The notes under the pieces are model-generated. The model was not told the origin of the DNA and made no database searches. It saw only the letters and a list, made by a program, of their open reading frames with translations. A stretch of DNA of 64,000 nt. It comes from Rhodeus uyekii (taxonomy: Eukaryota > Chordata > Actinopteri > Cypriniformes > Acheilognathidae). How positions within the stretch are numbered: the first letter of the stretch is position 1; every line of letters begins with the position of its first letter. This document shows, piece after piece, positions 48,717-61,021 of this stretch. Both the position numbers and the translations under genes were made by a program. The stretch is taken from NCBI GenBank assembly GCA_037043235.1, contig JAWRVZ010000013.1:4587501-4651500 (forward strand), written 5' to 3'.

Positions 48717-50738
48717 ATGTCTGCCCTATCCAGTCAGCCCGTCACCCAAGAAAAACGTTGCAGCACCTTGGAATATCTGGGGAGGGTCCTCCAGATAGCC
48801 AGGGAGAACCCAGACTTCCACATCTATGCAGCTAAGTTCAGGATGTTTGCCATATTCTCGTCCTTAAATGATGACATGCTGAAAATGCTGTTTCGGTTCG
48901 GGGCTAACCACCTCCAGTTTAGAGACCTTCCTGATACTACTGGCATGAGTTGGCAGCAAACGGTTCACAAGTGTCAAATGAGTGTCCTGCTCCGAACCTG
49001 TCAGCCAACGCCTGCCACGAGCCGTCAACCAGAGCCAGAGCCTGCAACGACCCGTCAACCAGAGCCAGAGCCTGCAACGACCCGTCAACCAGAGCCAGAG
49101 CCTGCAACGACCCGTCAACCAGAGCCAGAGCCTGCAACGACCCGTCAACCAGAGCCTGCAACGACCCGTCAACCAGAGCCTGCAACGACCCGTCAACCAG
49201 AGCCTGCAACGACCCGTCAACCAGAGCCTGCAACGACCCGTCAACCAGAGCCTGCAACGACCCGTCAACCAGAGCCTGCAACGACCCGTCAACCAGAGCC
49301 TGCAACGACCCGTCAACCAGAGCCTGCAACGACCCGTCAACCAGAGCCTGCAACGACCCGTCAACCAGAGCCTGCAACGACCCGTCAACCAGAGCCTGCA
49401 ACGACCGTCCCAGAGCCTGTCGACTCGAGGGTATGTCCTAAGAAGCGGAAGAAAAGGAGAGCTAATGCTGACAAATCGAACGCCCCTCTCTTAGAGGCTC
49501 AGAACCCATTGGCCCAGAACAGCCCAAGTCAAGAGGCCTCTAGCTCTAAGATTGAGGAGCATCTGATTCCAGAGCCAGTCAAGCCCGCTGCAGCGCTTCC
49601 AGAGCCAGTCAAGCCCGAGATGGCCAGGTTAGCAGCAGTCACCCCCAAGGTTGTCAGATTTAATGCAGTCACTTCAGAGGCAGCTACGGCCACTGGAGTC
49701 ACCCAAGTAGTGGCCGATCACACATTGTTGTGTCCCAAGAAAGGGAAGCAGAGAAGGACCTGTGATATGCAGTTCAACGTGCCTCATCAGAAGGTCCCAA
49801 GTCCAGTGATCCAGGAGGACCCAAATCAGGAGATCCCAAGGTCTGTGGTATCGGAGTACCAGAGTCACGAGGTCACAAGTCCAGTGGTCCTGGAACGTCC
49901 GTCTGCTATGGTCCGACTTCCTGTGGTCCCAGATACATGCAGTCTGATGGAACCACATACAAAGCTGCCCTCATCACCAGTAGGATGTACACTAGTGAAG
50001 GAATGCATGACTGCTAATGCAAACTTACCAGAACTTCCTCTTAACCCTGTCACACCCAAAGAGGGCAAACCTGCTTGTCATATGTCTTTAGAGGCTACTC
50101 CTGTTCCACCCAATGCAGCCTCTCCTGAGCATCCTGTTTTGGCAACAGACGTCATCCCAGAGGTTCCAGTAAGCTATACTAAAATCAAAGGGGCAAATCC
50201 TGTCAGTCACATTTTGGCATCAGACTCTGTTCCAGCCACTGAGGCCTGCCCAGAGCATCTTAAACTGCCTGCTATGGCCACAGAGGTAACGTCTGAGCTC
50301 TTAACCAGTGAGGTCATGTCCGCAGAGAATTACCCTGTCAAAGTTTCTGAGACTGTTCCTACAGAGATCACTCCTGTTCTGGCCATGGAATGCTCTGATC
50401 TGCTAGTTAAAGCCACAAAGGAGGACTTGGTCAGCCATGTCCTGCCCACAGAGACTGTCCCTGAAGCCCAGGAGGTCTCTTCAACAGCCCCAGTGGGCAC
50501 CTCAGTGTCAAGTCCGATGTCTGTCCCTGAAGACTCTGAGGTCATTTCTGCAGTCTCTGAGGATGCCCCATGTCCAAGTCCAGCATATGCAACCACGGAG
50601 AAGGTTTATGAGCCTGTGTCTAAGGCTGTTCCTGAACCCCTTCCCTCGACTCAAACCCTCCCTGCTAGTTTAGTCATGGCTCCTGAGTTCGTTCCCAAGT
50701 CCTTGGGAGTCCTTCAACATCTTTTGAATGCATTATAG
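48717..50738 (+). CDS. Uncharacterised 673-aa Pro/Glu/Thr-rich protein, LTR-associated
   Basis: One uninterrupted frame starting at ATG 48717 (MSALSSQPVTQEKRCSTLEY), 53 bp after the end of the LTR-like block; a TTG-initiated extension would start inside the LTR and was not used. Residues 1-100 look globular, with LGRVLQIARENPDFHIYAAK and LKMLFRFGANHLQFRDLPD. Residues 104-231 are a tandem repeat: 4 x QPEPEPATTR, then 10 x QPEPATTR and a broken last unit. Two basic motifs follow, CPKKRKKRR (240-248) and CPKKGKQRR (339-347), each at the head of a similar segment, then a long Pro/Val/Glu-rich tail. No protease, reverse transcriptase or zinc knuckle is seen. It may be a gag-like product of a non-autonomous LTR element or a gene that captured an LTR promoter. 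Function unknown. Confidence 0.55.
   Translation: MSALSSQPVTQEKRCSTLEYLGRVLQIARENPDFHIYAAKFRMFAIFSSLNDDMLKMLFRFGANHLQFRDLPDTTGMSWQQTVHKCQMSVLLRTCQPTPATSRQPEPEPATTRQPEPEPATTRQPEPEPATTRQPEPEPATTRQPEPATTRQPEPATTRQPEPATTRQPEPATTRQPEPATTRQPEPATTRQPEPATTRQPEPATTRQPEPATTRQPEPATTRQPEPATTVPEPVDSRVCPKKRKKRRANADKSNAPLLEAQNPLAQNSPSQEASSSKIEEHLIPEPVKPAAALPEPVKPEMARLAAVTPKVVRFNAVTSEAATATGVTQVVADHTLLCPKKGKQRRTCDMQFNVPHQKVPSPVIQEDPNQEIPRSVVSEYQSHEVTSPVVLERPSAMVRLPVVPDTCSLMEPHTKLPSSPVGCTLVKECMTANANLPELPLNPVTPKEGKPACHMSLEATPVPPNAASPEHPVLATDVIPEVPVSYTKIKGANPVSHILASDSVPATEACPEHLKLPAMATEVTSELLTSEVMSAENYPVKVSETVPTEITPVLAMECSDLLVKATKEDLVSHVLPTETVPEAQEVSSTAPVGTSVSSPMSVPEDSEVISAVSEDAPCPSPAYATTEKVYEPVSKAVPEPLPSTQTLPASLVMAPEFVPKSLGVLQHLLNAL
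49026..49409 (+). repeat. 24/30-bp coding tandem repeat
   Basis: Four 30-bp units (49026-49145), each containing 'caaccagagccagagcctgc', then ten 24-bp units from 49146 and a partial eleventh. The 24-bp unit is the 30-bp unit minus one 6-bp 'gagcca' step. The units are nearly identical in DNA. As the period is a multiple of three and the unit lacks stops in most frames, four other reading frames also stay open through the array. Confidence 0.96.
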
Positions 50739-51862
50739 TGCTATCTTTGTGCAGCATTAATACTGTATAATACAAAAAATATCTAAAAAGATATAAGATG
50801 ATATTTATGCTCACCAAAGTTGCATTTATTTGTTTAAAAATGCAATAAAAAAACAGTAATATTTACATGTATTATAATTGTCGATGTTGATATTTTTTGT
50901 ACTTTTTTTTTTATGATTCTTTGATGAATGGGGTTTATGGGTTTTTACAACATTAACCTTTTATAACATTAAAAATGTGTTTTAATCACTTTCATGCATC
51001 CTTGCTGAATAAATGTATACATTTCTTTAAAAAACAACAACTTACTGACCTCAACTTTTGCATGCAAGTGCAACAATGAAACAATTGCTACTAGAATAAG
51101 TGATAAATAATTGCAGGTTTGATGATACCTTATCAAATAGAAATCACTCACCAGAATCATTCACCAGATTCTTAATACATCAAATTCCCCTTGACAAATT
51201 TATATCGATCAGCCCACTCAATATGTGCAACCAACTCAAAATGAACCTGAAACTTAAAAAAAAGAGCTTGCATAAACATTTTCAAAGGCTCAATCACTTA
51301 CATGATGTGTTGTGGATGCATACATTTCCTATTTATAGAAGCAGTATGCATTTTTAAAGAGCCACTAGGTGGCATTACCCTTTGTAAAATGCTTGAGATG
51401 AAGCATGCGCAGTGAGCTGCAGAAGGATAAGGGCAGAGGCTGGAGAGGTCAATGGCAAGGATCATGTGTGATCATGTGTGAGGAGCAGGTTCAATGTCCT
51501 TTCAATCTCAAATCAGACCTTAACTCATCATGGCTAACGAGGCAAAATTTGATGTATCTTACATTTGCAGATTTGAGTGACTAAGGCAGGATCATTTTTA
51601 TTTTTATTTTTTACAATTATGACTAAAGATTATCAGGAGGCCTAAATCTTGATTCCTTTCAAACTCTTTTTCTCAATATTTTTCCTTTCTCTTCTCATGT
51701 CGCTCACAATCCTAAATAATGGACTTACTGTCTTCCCATTTCACTCTATTGTTCATGCTATAGAGCATTTATCATTAATTTATCACTTTGCCGCCTCTTG
51801 TCTCTTTCCATCTAGTTTTCTAGTTTTCTATCTCTCTCATTGCCTTCTGTTCTTCTTTCATC

Positions 51863-51899
<37 letters not shown>

Positions 51900-54399
51900 T
51901 GAGTTTAGCAAAGTAGACAGGCTCTCCAGTGACTGTGGGGTAATTATCCTTCATCACAAGTCATGCTCTGCTGCTTCCTGCCTGTTGGGGGCTGGGAGAC
52001 ACGGGCCCATCAGTGCAACTGTTTCTGAGGCCTGTACAAGAGGGGATTCAAGATTAACGAAAGCTTGTCAACATACCAATCTTTCGTTTTCTCATTCTCT
52101 CACTCATCCTCTCACAAAGTATTTCAGCTTCGGGTTTTTTTACCAAAATGGGCATTTTTAAAAGAAATAGTCTCATTATTTACTCACCCTCATATGCTTT
52201 GCAGAATGTCCTTCTGAACGTGTAGGTGTTCAGTCAGGAATGGACTGGGGATACAATTTGGACCTGGACAAATCCAGCCAAACCTGCCCATAAGTTCCCC
52301 TGTGAATGTTTTGCTGGGGTTAGGGCCTTGAATTGCAGTAAATAAAGGAATAAACAAAATAGGACAGAATCAAATAATAATATGTAAGCAATAAGGTACA
52401 AGGCTGCTCGCGTCGATGCTTTGCGTCATGCCTCACAAAGGCTTTTAGCTGTGACTTATTCATGATACAGCATTAGCCTTGGGTACCTTATTGCTTTTAT
52501 AAAACGCCTACCACACAATACACATATTAAGACATAAAAATATGCATCGATGCAACTTTTATGAGGTAAAATCACTAGCCTTCCTTCCGCTGAAAACAAA
52601 AGTCCCTGGCCGTGTTAAGCAACCGTGTTAATGAAGGCAAAGACTGTCTTCATGAGTGAGTCAGTAGCAAAGACTGAAATTTGTTATGCAACTGATAAAT
52701 GCATTGAGTAGTGCTGTCAGTGTTAGGCACAGGGAAACCCTTAACTGTTAAAAGGACAATAATTTGCAGCTGATATTCAAACTGATTTTTAATATGAACA
52801 TGGGACTGACCTGAAGGAAAATGCTGTATATAAATTCAGGTAATAAACTCACTCACTCGATTGCTCTCACACTCTCTAATTAATACAGTAAACTTCAATG
52901 AAAAATATCAATGAGGCCAACCATAGATTTTTGTTGCTAAGGCTGTTGTGTAGAGATAGTGAAGCGGCTATAGCAATGAGAATAAAACGGCTATTGACCA
53001 ATCAGAATCAAGGACTAGAGCTAACCGTTTTATAATTTTGAATATACTGCAAATGTGATTAACAAAATTAATATTGCACTTTTCTCACATATAAATGCAC
53101 ATTATTTTAAGCTAAGATGCAGTAAAGTACATTTATTTTAACATTATCATAATTTAAGAGACTGATACTAATTATTTACATCTTGAACTAAACATACTGA
53201 GCAAATATTTTGATTTTAATGGGATATGGGCTTTAAAGGTATTTTGTGCAATTTTCCTTTAGTTGCCTTAGGAGAAGTTGCCATTGTTTTTGCATACAAC
53301 CCAGAGTTTAATGGTAAACTCATGGTTCTCATTATCATTATGGCTTTTAGAATAATAATCTAGAATTTAGAAACTACAAGCGGCATTTTCTCATACTTTT
53401 GGAGTATTTTTTTTCTATTCGCTGCATTAATAATAATAGTGAAAAAGCAGCACTTAAAATCAAGGTTTCCCTTGTTTTGCCAATCTCACTACTGGACAAG
53501 CCCACCGGGAAAGTCATTATGCACCTGGTGACCAGTAAATGTGTAACAGGCATTTAGAACTTTTCAATCTGTCCATCCACTGAAGGAATGCCTATTAAGT
53601 TAGGAAAGAAATTGAGGCGTTTCAAAGCAATTTGACAATCATACTTCGCAAACTGCTTGCCTGCCACTTTTGGGAGCCATTGTACATTTTATAGCTGTTA
53701 TCTCATTACAAAAGCCATTTGTGCCAGGCTATGTGAGAGGGAAAACAACAAAGCAACAAGCAGAATGAGGAGAGGTGGGCGGTGAAGTTTAAAGAGGAGG
53801 CGAAAATAATAATGACTTAGGCCCATCGGTTAATAGAACCATAAGGAGCATGCATGCTCCTGAGTCAGCATGTAGGGCCTGCTGAAGTGAGCTTAAATTT
53901 CTTGGTAGGCATCCAAAGCCAATTTAAATGAGTTGGACGGCTGTTGGCAGCTCAATGACTGCCTGCCTCTCCCAATGCTGTGTCTGACAGAAACAACAGG
54001 CCTGAGAGAAGCTGTCAGGATGGGGGACCCTTCAACTATGTGACTCTACCTCAAGGCTGAATAGTTGGTATAATCAGTGATTTAGATTTCATGATGCCAT
54101 AAACAAAATACTAATTTGCACCAGAGTTGATTAATTATTTAAAAATGTGAAGTGATGACATACGTATGTGAGGGATAAATAAGTTTCTGCTAAGAAAAAC
54201 AGTAAAACAACATCAAAATAATTACCTACAGCAAGACAAACACTATGACAACTTTATATAATAATGCTACAATTGATGAAACTCTAAATGAGGCAGTTGT
54301 GTCGCCATGAAATCAATATTGACAATTCTTATTTTTCATGGAATACACCAGTATTTATTATAAATGATTTCTCCATACACCTCATTATTTATTTTTTAT
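50739..54399. other. Intergenic region, no gene recognised
   Basis: AT-rich. Holds a (TG)n tract at 51862-51902 and fragments resembling dispersed repeats (for example 52161-52210, and 52975-53035 with 'ctattgaccaatcagaatc'). Short ORFs lack family features. No second LTR matching 48132-48664 is present. Confidence 0.45.
51862..51902. repeat. (TG)n microsatellite
   Basis: TG/CG dinucleotide tract with a short GCGCGC interruption. Confidence 0.92.
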
Positions 54400-54645
54400 T
54401 CAGGTGCCCACATAATCTTAAAAAATAATAATAATTCCCCTCCCTCTTGCAACATCATCTGTTCTCTGATGATGTGTTTACTGGCGTGGGGGCGGAACGA
54501 CATGTCGATTGCATGACATCACAGCAATAGCAAATGACAATGATCCAACCAACCATCCAATCAATTCCTGATAGACAAAAATCAAGTTCAGACCTACATG
54601 TTTTCTTTTTGGAAAAGCCATTTTGGATATACATCACAATATAAA
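54400..54645 (-). repeat. Dispersed repeat family 1, copy 3
   Basis: On the minus strand it carries 'gtctatcaggaattgattgg', 'catttgctattgctgtgatg', 'gttccgcccccacgccagta' and 'tcatcagagaacagatgatg', in the same order as copies 1 and 2. Confidence 0.58.
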
Positions 54646-57600
54646 GAAAATCACATCTTTTTTTTCCATGCTGACTTTAAAGAAGAGAGTGATTCAAGAG
54701 ACATGAAAGTATCAGTTTCTAGACTCATATAGGCCTATAGCATTCTCATGAGCAACAGTGAAGATCAGGACATGTCAGGATATTGAATGGCAAGCATGAA
54801 TCATTAGAATCAAGCATTTAAGAGAGAATAAATCATTAGATTACTCTTTCATATGCTGGAATGTTACTTTATTTTTAACTATGATTTCAGTAACCTTTGC
54901 AAAATAACTCTTAATGTTATTTTCTTGGACAGACAAACTTACATTTCTTAAATTAACTATTGTAGGATATGGTAAACGGTTCTGCAGTCAAGCTCTCTGC
55001 CTTGGTAATGTTTGTATAAATTCTTATGCGTGATTTGGTAAAACAATGGTTTTGGGTTCATATCATCTGATACTGATGCAAATGGTAGAACTTGGTTATT
55101 CAGAAATCCTGGCAGGCATTCAGCATGGAAAATTTTAACAAAGAAAAACTTTAATACTACAATTCCACCACTAGAGAGCAGCAGTTCCTTTGAAATGAAA
55201 ATAGTGCTTTTGGGGGTCCACACGCACAGAGGACACATTTGGTTAGAGGGGGTTTGTGGGACATAACTCACAGTGTGCATTATGAGTCAGACAGCCAGTT
55301 GTGGGACGCTGGGGCAGCAGATGGGCTATTATCTGGATCTGTGCGGGAGTGATGGAGAGTCAAGCCTGTGCTCGATGCAACACACCATTACTCAAACAAA
55401 ATATCACTGTGCCAAAGAAATCCCTCTGCTTATATTAAGCTTGCATGCACTCTTTCAAACAATAATGCTGCCGCTCTGATACGGTCACAACATATGCACA
55501 AATATACAGGGTGAAAAAAACAACAACAAAAAACACACACAACACAAGCAATGAGAATAATGACAGTTAATTATCACCATGATTAACGTTTGGCTACAAT
55601 AGTAATAATAATAACACCTTCAACAACAATAATAATATTTTGTATTATTATTATTGATAGTTTACTGATATAATTATTACAATAATAATCCTAACAAAAA
55701 CGACAATGTTTCATCATCATTATTATTATTAGTGGACATTTTTTTTCACTTTTTTTGCTCTTGATAGCAACACTGATTCTATGCCACCGCTCTAAAATAG
55801 CTACACACACTGGCTGTGTCCCATTTCAAGGCCATGCCTTTGAAGTTTGGACAGAGTGTTGTCAAATGGGATGCTTTTGCCTACAGTAGACTGTTCTTGT
55901 CTAGCAACTGTGACAGCTGATGAGTGACAGTAATCTTTTTATTGGACTTTTTTGAAAGTTATATTAAACTGTCTGAAAACAAAACCCGGGTTCACAAGCT
56001 GTTTAAATATGTTCACACTGGTCTATTTCTGTATATAGGTGTAATAAATAGTAAGATATGTCAACATCTGCACTGCTTTAAAGTTGTTTTGCATTTTGTA
56101 TTTTACATTTGTATTATTAGATAGTTGAATAAGTTGAAACACTTGAAATGTGTAGTTCGATAATTGCTCTCTCAAACTAAATATTTATCTTTACATTGAT
56201 GTCTATTTTTTATCTACTGTAACATTTCTGGGTTTTGTTGCTTCTTTTTTAGATTTTCATAAGAACATGTAATGTTTATGAATTTGTTTTCCTTCTGAAG
56301 ACTGCTGGCCGATCCATAAAAAATTTACAGTAGTAGATACCCATGTCATGAGTTAACTGCAGAACATTTTGAGTTTGCTTTTAGTTTACAGAACATTGGA
56401 TTTCTTGACCCACACCAACACTCTGAAAGCTAATACTTCTCACGTTTGGTTTGTTTGAGTTTGTTATTTATTGATTGTCTAATGCACTTCACCTGTCACT
56501 GATTTTGTTCATTGATTTATGTTGGTATTGAATATTGTTTTCTTATAGTATTTATTCGGTCTTCATCTCGTTAAAATGGTTTTGTTCAGTTCAAAATTTT
56601 CATATTTGAACTTCCTGAGAACCTTAGCTTTATGTTGAGTTTGTAAAATAAAGACTTTGTTGCAGTTAGATCCAGCTTTATTTAATCTCTGTGTCAACCT
56701 ACTGTAACAATACTCAGACCACAATGATATAATGTGAGCATTAATGTTATCTTGTATCAAATGGCTTTCGTCTGTTTGTTGTAATGCTCTCTGAAAGCCA
56801 AGACTACACCACACACTTACTCTTCCTATCCACTCCCATGTCTCGTGTCCCATCGGGTATGACACTCTACCAACCCTTAGAGTCTTCTGAGAGCTTAATG
56901 AGACGACTGACTGTTCATCAGCCATAGCACACTGCATTTAGACATGCTCAGTCAAGGGGCCATAATGAAGAACAGCAACACTTTGCACTAGTTAGAGTTT
57001 ATGTTGTGGGAAGAATAAGATATCAGAAACCTGCATACTTATTTTATACTTTTTTATCCAAAAAAGGATCAAAGTCATCTAAGGTCTCTTCGAAACTAGT
57101 ACAATCTACAGGTTATTAAGTGGAATGAGCCAGTCAGTCAGTTTTATGCAAGTCAGTCAGTTTTATAATTGTCTGTAATTAATTAAAGATATGGGTCATT
57201 ACCTTGTAGTCAAGCGCATCTTTGCTTTTGAATTTGCTTTTACAATCTAACTTAATATTATGTATCTACCTAGAATAGTAATCACATCCTTGGTGGCAAG
57301 GGTTTTCAGTGTGTAAAAAGGCACATCCAGAGATGGGCAGTATTTTAATTACATTAAAAAAAATAAGTACTGTATTTAATTACTGTAGAATATTTTGTAA
57401 TTTGTATTTTATTTAACTGAACTTTGTATTTAAATTCTTTTTCAAATATGTCACTTTATTCTTGCACAATAATAACTTTCAGACAGGCTTTAATAGGACC
57501 ATAAAATACGAAAAAGACTCCCAAATCGTGTTAGGATCAGAAATAGAACCAGTTTTTGGCTAGAATCAAGCAAATCACACGACACATCCCATATAGACCC

Positions 57601-58283
57601 TTTTCACATTTCCAGGTTTCTGAGAAGGGGAAGTCGTTAATGGGTTAAACCTCTATAACAGTGAGAGAAACTACATTAAATATATATTTTTTTGTGTTCC
57701 CATTTCTCAAGTAGCAAAAGAGAAACACCACAACTATTAAAAAAAGTTAAAAAAAAAAATAGAGAGGCCACTTTATCGGAAACAGTGTTAACTAGTTTTT
57801 TTATTTGATGCAAAGGTAATATAAAGTGTAGATACATTTTTTAAAAATATGTAACTCATTATGACTCAAAATATATCATCACAGTCTGTGAAAAGTGTCC
57901 AGCTCCCCCTTGTGAACAAGGTCAGACGCAAGTAAAGAAAATGCGTTTGTGCTCACACAGACTGCTTTAAGTTAAAGTAGATATTATTCGATGAATGTCA
58001 TAATAGGACAGAAAATGTGTGCAAATAGCTAGAACATAAATGTAACTGCAATGTGATAGAAGGTTATTCTCACTGTTTCGCCAATCTACCCCGTTAAAAG
58101 ACCATCTTCTGCTGAACAAAACTATGATATTCTGATATTCTTTACTCTTATGTGCTTCGAACTCCACAGTTATTTTTTGTATGAACTGTAATTTGCTTTT
58201 TTGTAGAATTATATAAGTTAAGGCTAACAATTTATTAGGGTAAGGCTAACACTTTATAAGAAGCTCTGTGACTGTGATTATTA
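54646..58283. other. Intergenic region, no gene recognised
   Basis: AT-rich, with an ATT/AAT-rich low-complexity stretch at about 55600-55735. Nothing with codon structure, splice support or RNA folding could be recognised. Confidence 0.4.
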
Positions 58284-58391
58284 GGGGTTCAAACGCGAAG
58301 CGTTGAAAACCTATTGTAATTGTTAGGATTTTTATTATTATTATTAGGGGTTCAAACGCGAAGCGTTGAAAACCTATTGTATTTGTTAAGA

Positions 58392-58445
<54 letters not shown>

Positions 58446-60958
58446 TGTCGAACTTCCGATCGTGCAGACCAAACCGTAAGGTCTAGAGACTTGAAAGTTG
58501 GCCAGATGGTAGGTCTCAATTTGGGGGGAACGTATCAAAACATGACGCAAATCGGCCTATAGGTGGCGCTACAGCCACTAAAAACGCGTACACGCTCATA
58601 ACTCGTAAACCGTTTGTCCTACACTAAAGTGTCTTATATCCCTGGAATCCTTGGCTCAAGACTTAAAAAATGTATATCTCCGATTTCATTTCCGTCTATA
58701 AAAATTTTCCGCCATTTTGAATTTTCTGAAAAAAATTTTTTTCGAACTCCTCATAGAGCGTTTGTCCAAATCACGCGAAACTTCACACGCATCATCTAGA
58801 GACTCTCCTGACCAAAAGTTATTCAAATAATTTTGATCAGTGATTCACGCTCGCAACAGGACGTCCAAACGTCTGAATAGGGCGGAGCCTCTTTCGCTAA
58901 AATCGTAATAACTCTGAAACGCAAAGAGATAATCTCACCAAACTTCAAATACTCATGTATGAGCTAGTTTTGTGGTCACGCTAAAAAACCTGGAACGATT
59001 GACCACTTGGTGGCGCTATATTACAAAAAAACACTAAAACATCTGTACATGTGCACTCGTTATTCCGATTGACTTCAAACTTGTCATGCACGGTCTTTGT
59101 CCAATGAGCCATGATGATTTAAGAGGATATTGGCATATCTCAAAAAACATGGCCGTCATCGGCCAATGAAGTTTGAGCATCATTTAGACCAACTTAACGA
59201 ACTTCAATCGGAACGAAACTCGATGAGCGTATTTGACTCATAGTCCTAGAGGTCTGTCAGAATTTTTTTTTAAATCGGCCACTAGTTGGCGCTAACGAGT
59301 TTTTTGCGTCTCTACTCACGTGTTGTTTCACACATCCTCACAATATTGATATCATCTGTTAGATCTCCTCATACTGAGCAACTTTGCTTCAAGAACCACT
59401 GCTGTAAATCAAATTGTTAGCGAAATATTGGAGATTTTAGAAAATTAAAATTTTTCGAACTAGTCATAGGCCGTCAATACGATTGGCTTGAAAATTCACA
59501 CACATCATCTAGGGACACTCAAGGCAAAAAGTTATTCAAAGAATTTTGATCAGTTTAACCGTTCAGCAGATACAATTTTTCATATATTTCTGATTTGGTC
59601 TATTGTGATTAAAATGTCTATATATCTTGTGCACAAACAAAAAATGTCACAGAACTGTGAACATGTTAAGAACAAGTCATTTTGAAGAAGTGTGTCTGGT
59701 TTCATGTATTTCTGATGCTCATACGGCTCACAATAAATTATAAACTACCTATACTTTAAAATCTCAGTAAAGCTGTAATACTAGTTTTGTCCACAAGAGG
59801 CACCGTCAGGCTAGGAAATCTTTTTATTCTATTTTCAGTTAGCAGACTCTCTATTCACATCTTGTTTCACACATCCACACAATATTAATATTTGATAGAT
59901 CTTCTAATATTGAGTAACCCATTAAAACTGAAAGATGATGGCTGTAATATTACTTGTCCACAAGAGGGAGCCACAGGATAAGACATCGTTTTATTCCAAT
60001 TTCTGAATTTGTTTTCTTTTAATATGTGAACAATTTCTAAATTGGCTTTCACGGTACACTCGTTTATTCAATTGACTTGAAACTTGTCATGCACGGTCTT
60101 TATCCAAGGGTCCATGATGTTCTAAGAGAATATTGGCATATCTCAAAAAACATGGCCGTCATCAGCCAATGAAGTTTGAGCATCAATTAGACCAACTTAA
60201 CACTTTTGCTAAAATTGTAATAACTCTGGAGTGCAAAGAGATAATCTCACCAAACTTGAAATACTCATGTAAGAGCTTATTTTGTGGTCAAACTAAAACA
60301 TCTGCAACGATTGACCACTTGGTGGCGCTATATTATGAAAAAAAACTCAAAAACATCTGTACATGTGCACTCGTTAGTCCGATTAACTTCAAACTTGTCA
60401 TGCACGTGGAGAACAAGTCAGATTGACATAGACTGACATAACAGTTCAGATGACATGACATGTTGTGTTAAACACATTCACACTATATTTATATCATTTG
60501 ATAGATCTTCTCATACTGAACAAACTTCATAAAACTGTGATTATGTGGCGAACAGGTCAAATTGACATAAACTGACATAACAGATCATATGACGTGTTAA
60601 GCACATCAACACAATACTGAAATCATTTGATAGATCTCATTCTGAACAACTGTAATATGTCTACATATGGTTTTCAGAAAGTAAAAACTTCACAAAAAGC
60701 AGTTTATGTGGAGAACAAGTCAGAATTACATACATTGACTGACATAAGCTGACAACAGATCAGATGACGTGTGGTGTTAAATATCCACACAAAAAAATCG
60801 GTATAATTTGATAGATCTTCTTCTTCTGAACATCTTTGATGTTTATACATTGTTTGCACAACCTAGAAACTTCACAGAACTGTGCACATTAGGAGAACTA
60901 CTCAAATTGACAAAAAATCGTCATAACCGCTCAGATGAACTTGCGACGTTTGAACCCC
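58284..60958 (+). repeat. Long tandem repeat unit A
   Basis: Starts with two 63-bp head copies (58284 and 58347), each GGGGTTCAAACGCGAAGCGT followed by 'tgaaaacctattgta', then an (ATT)n tract (58394-58444) and a body starting 'ctgtcgaacttccgatcg' at 58445. It ends in CGTTTGAACCCC (60947-60958), the inverted form of the head. The body is made of modules, several ending in 'ggtggcgcta'-like phrases (about 58563, 59010, 59285 and 60322). Near the end are 130-170 bp subrepeats containing 'ggagaacaagtcag' and 'atttgatagatctt' (60400-60900). No conserved coding frame. Confidence 0.85.
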
Positions 60959-60979
60959 GTTGATTGATGCTTGCAGCTA

Positions 60980-60981
<2 letters not shown>

Positions 60982-61021
<40 letters not shown>

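Noticed and set aside
48982..49409. CRISPR-like array
   Set aside because: Units are contiguous and coding with no unique spacers; this is a tandem repeat in a vertebrate genome.
48864..49441. Four further ORFs of 154-174 codons across the 24/30-bp repeat, on both strands
   Set aside because: They stay open only because the repeat period is a multiple of three and the unit lacks stops; only the 673-codon frame continues well beyond the repeat.
51649..52161. 170-codon plus-strand ORF
   Set aside because: Starts in an AT-rich stretch and runs through the (TG)n tract; no recognisable protein and no flanking exons.
58320..58562. 80-codon ORF with a poly-Leu run
   Set aside because: The Leu run is the (ATT)n tract; the rest is repeat DNA.
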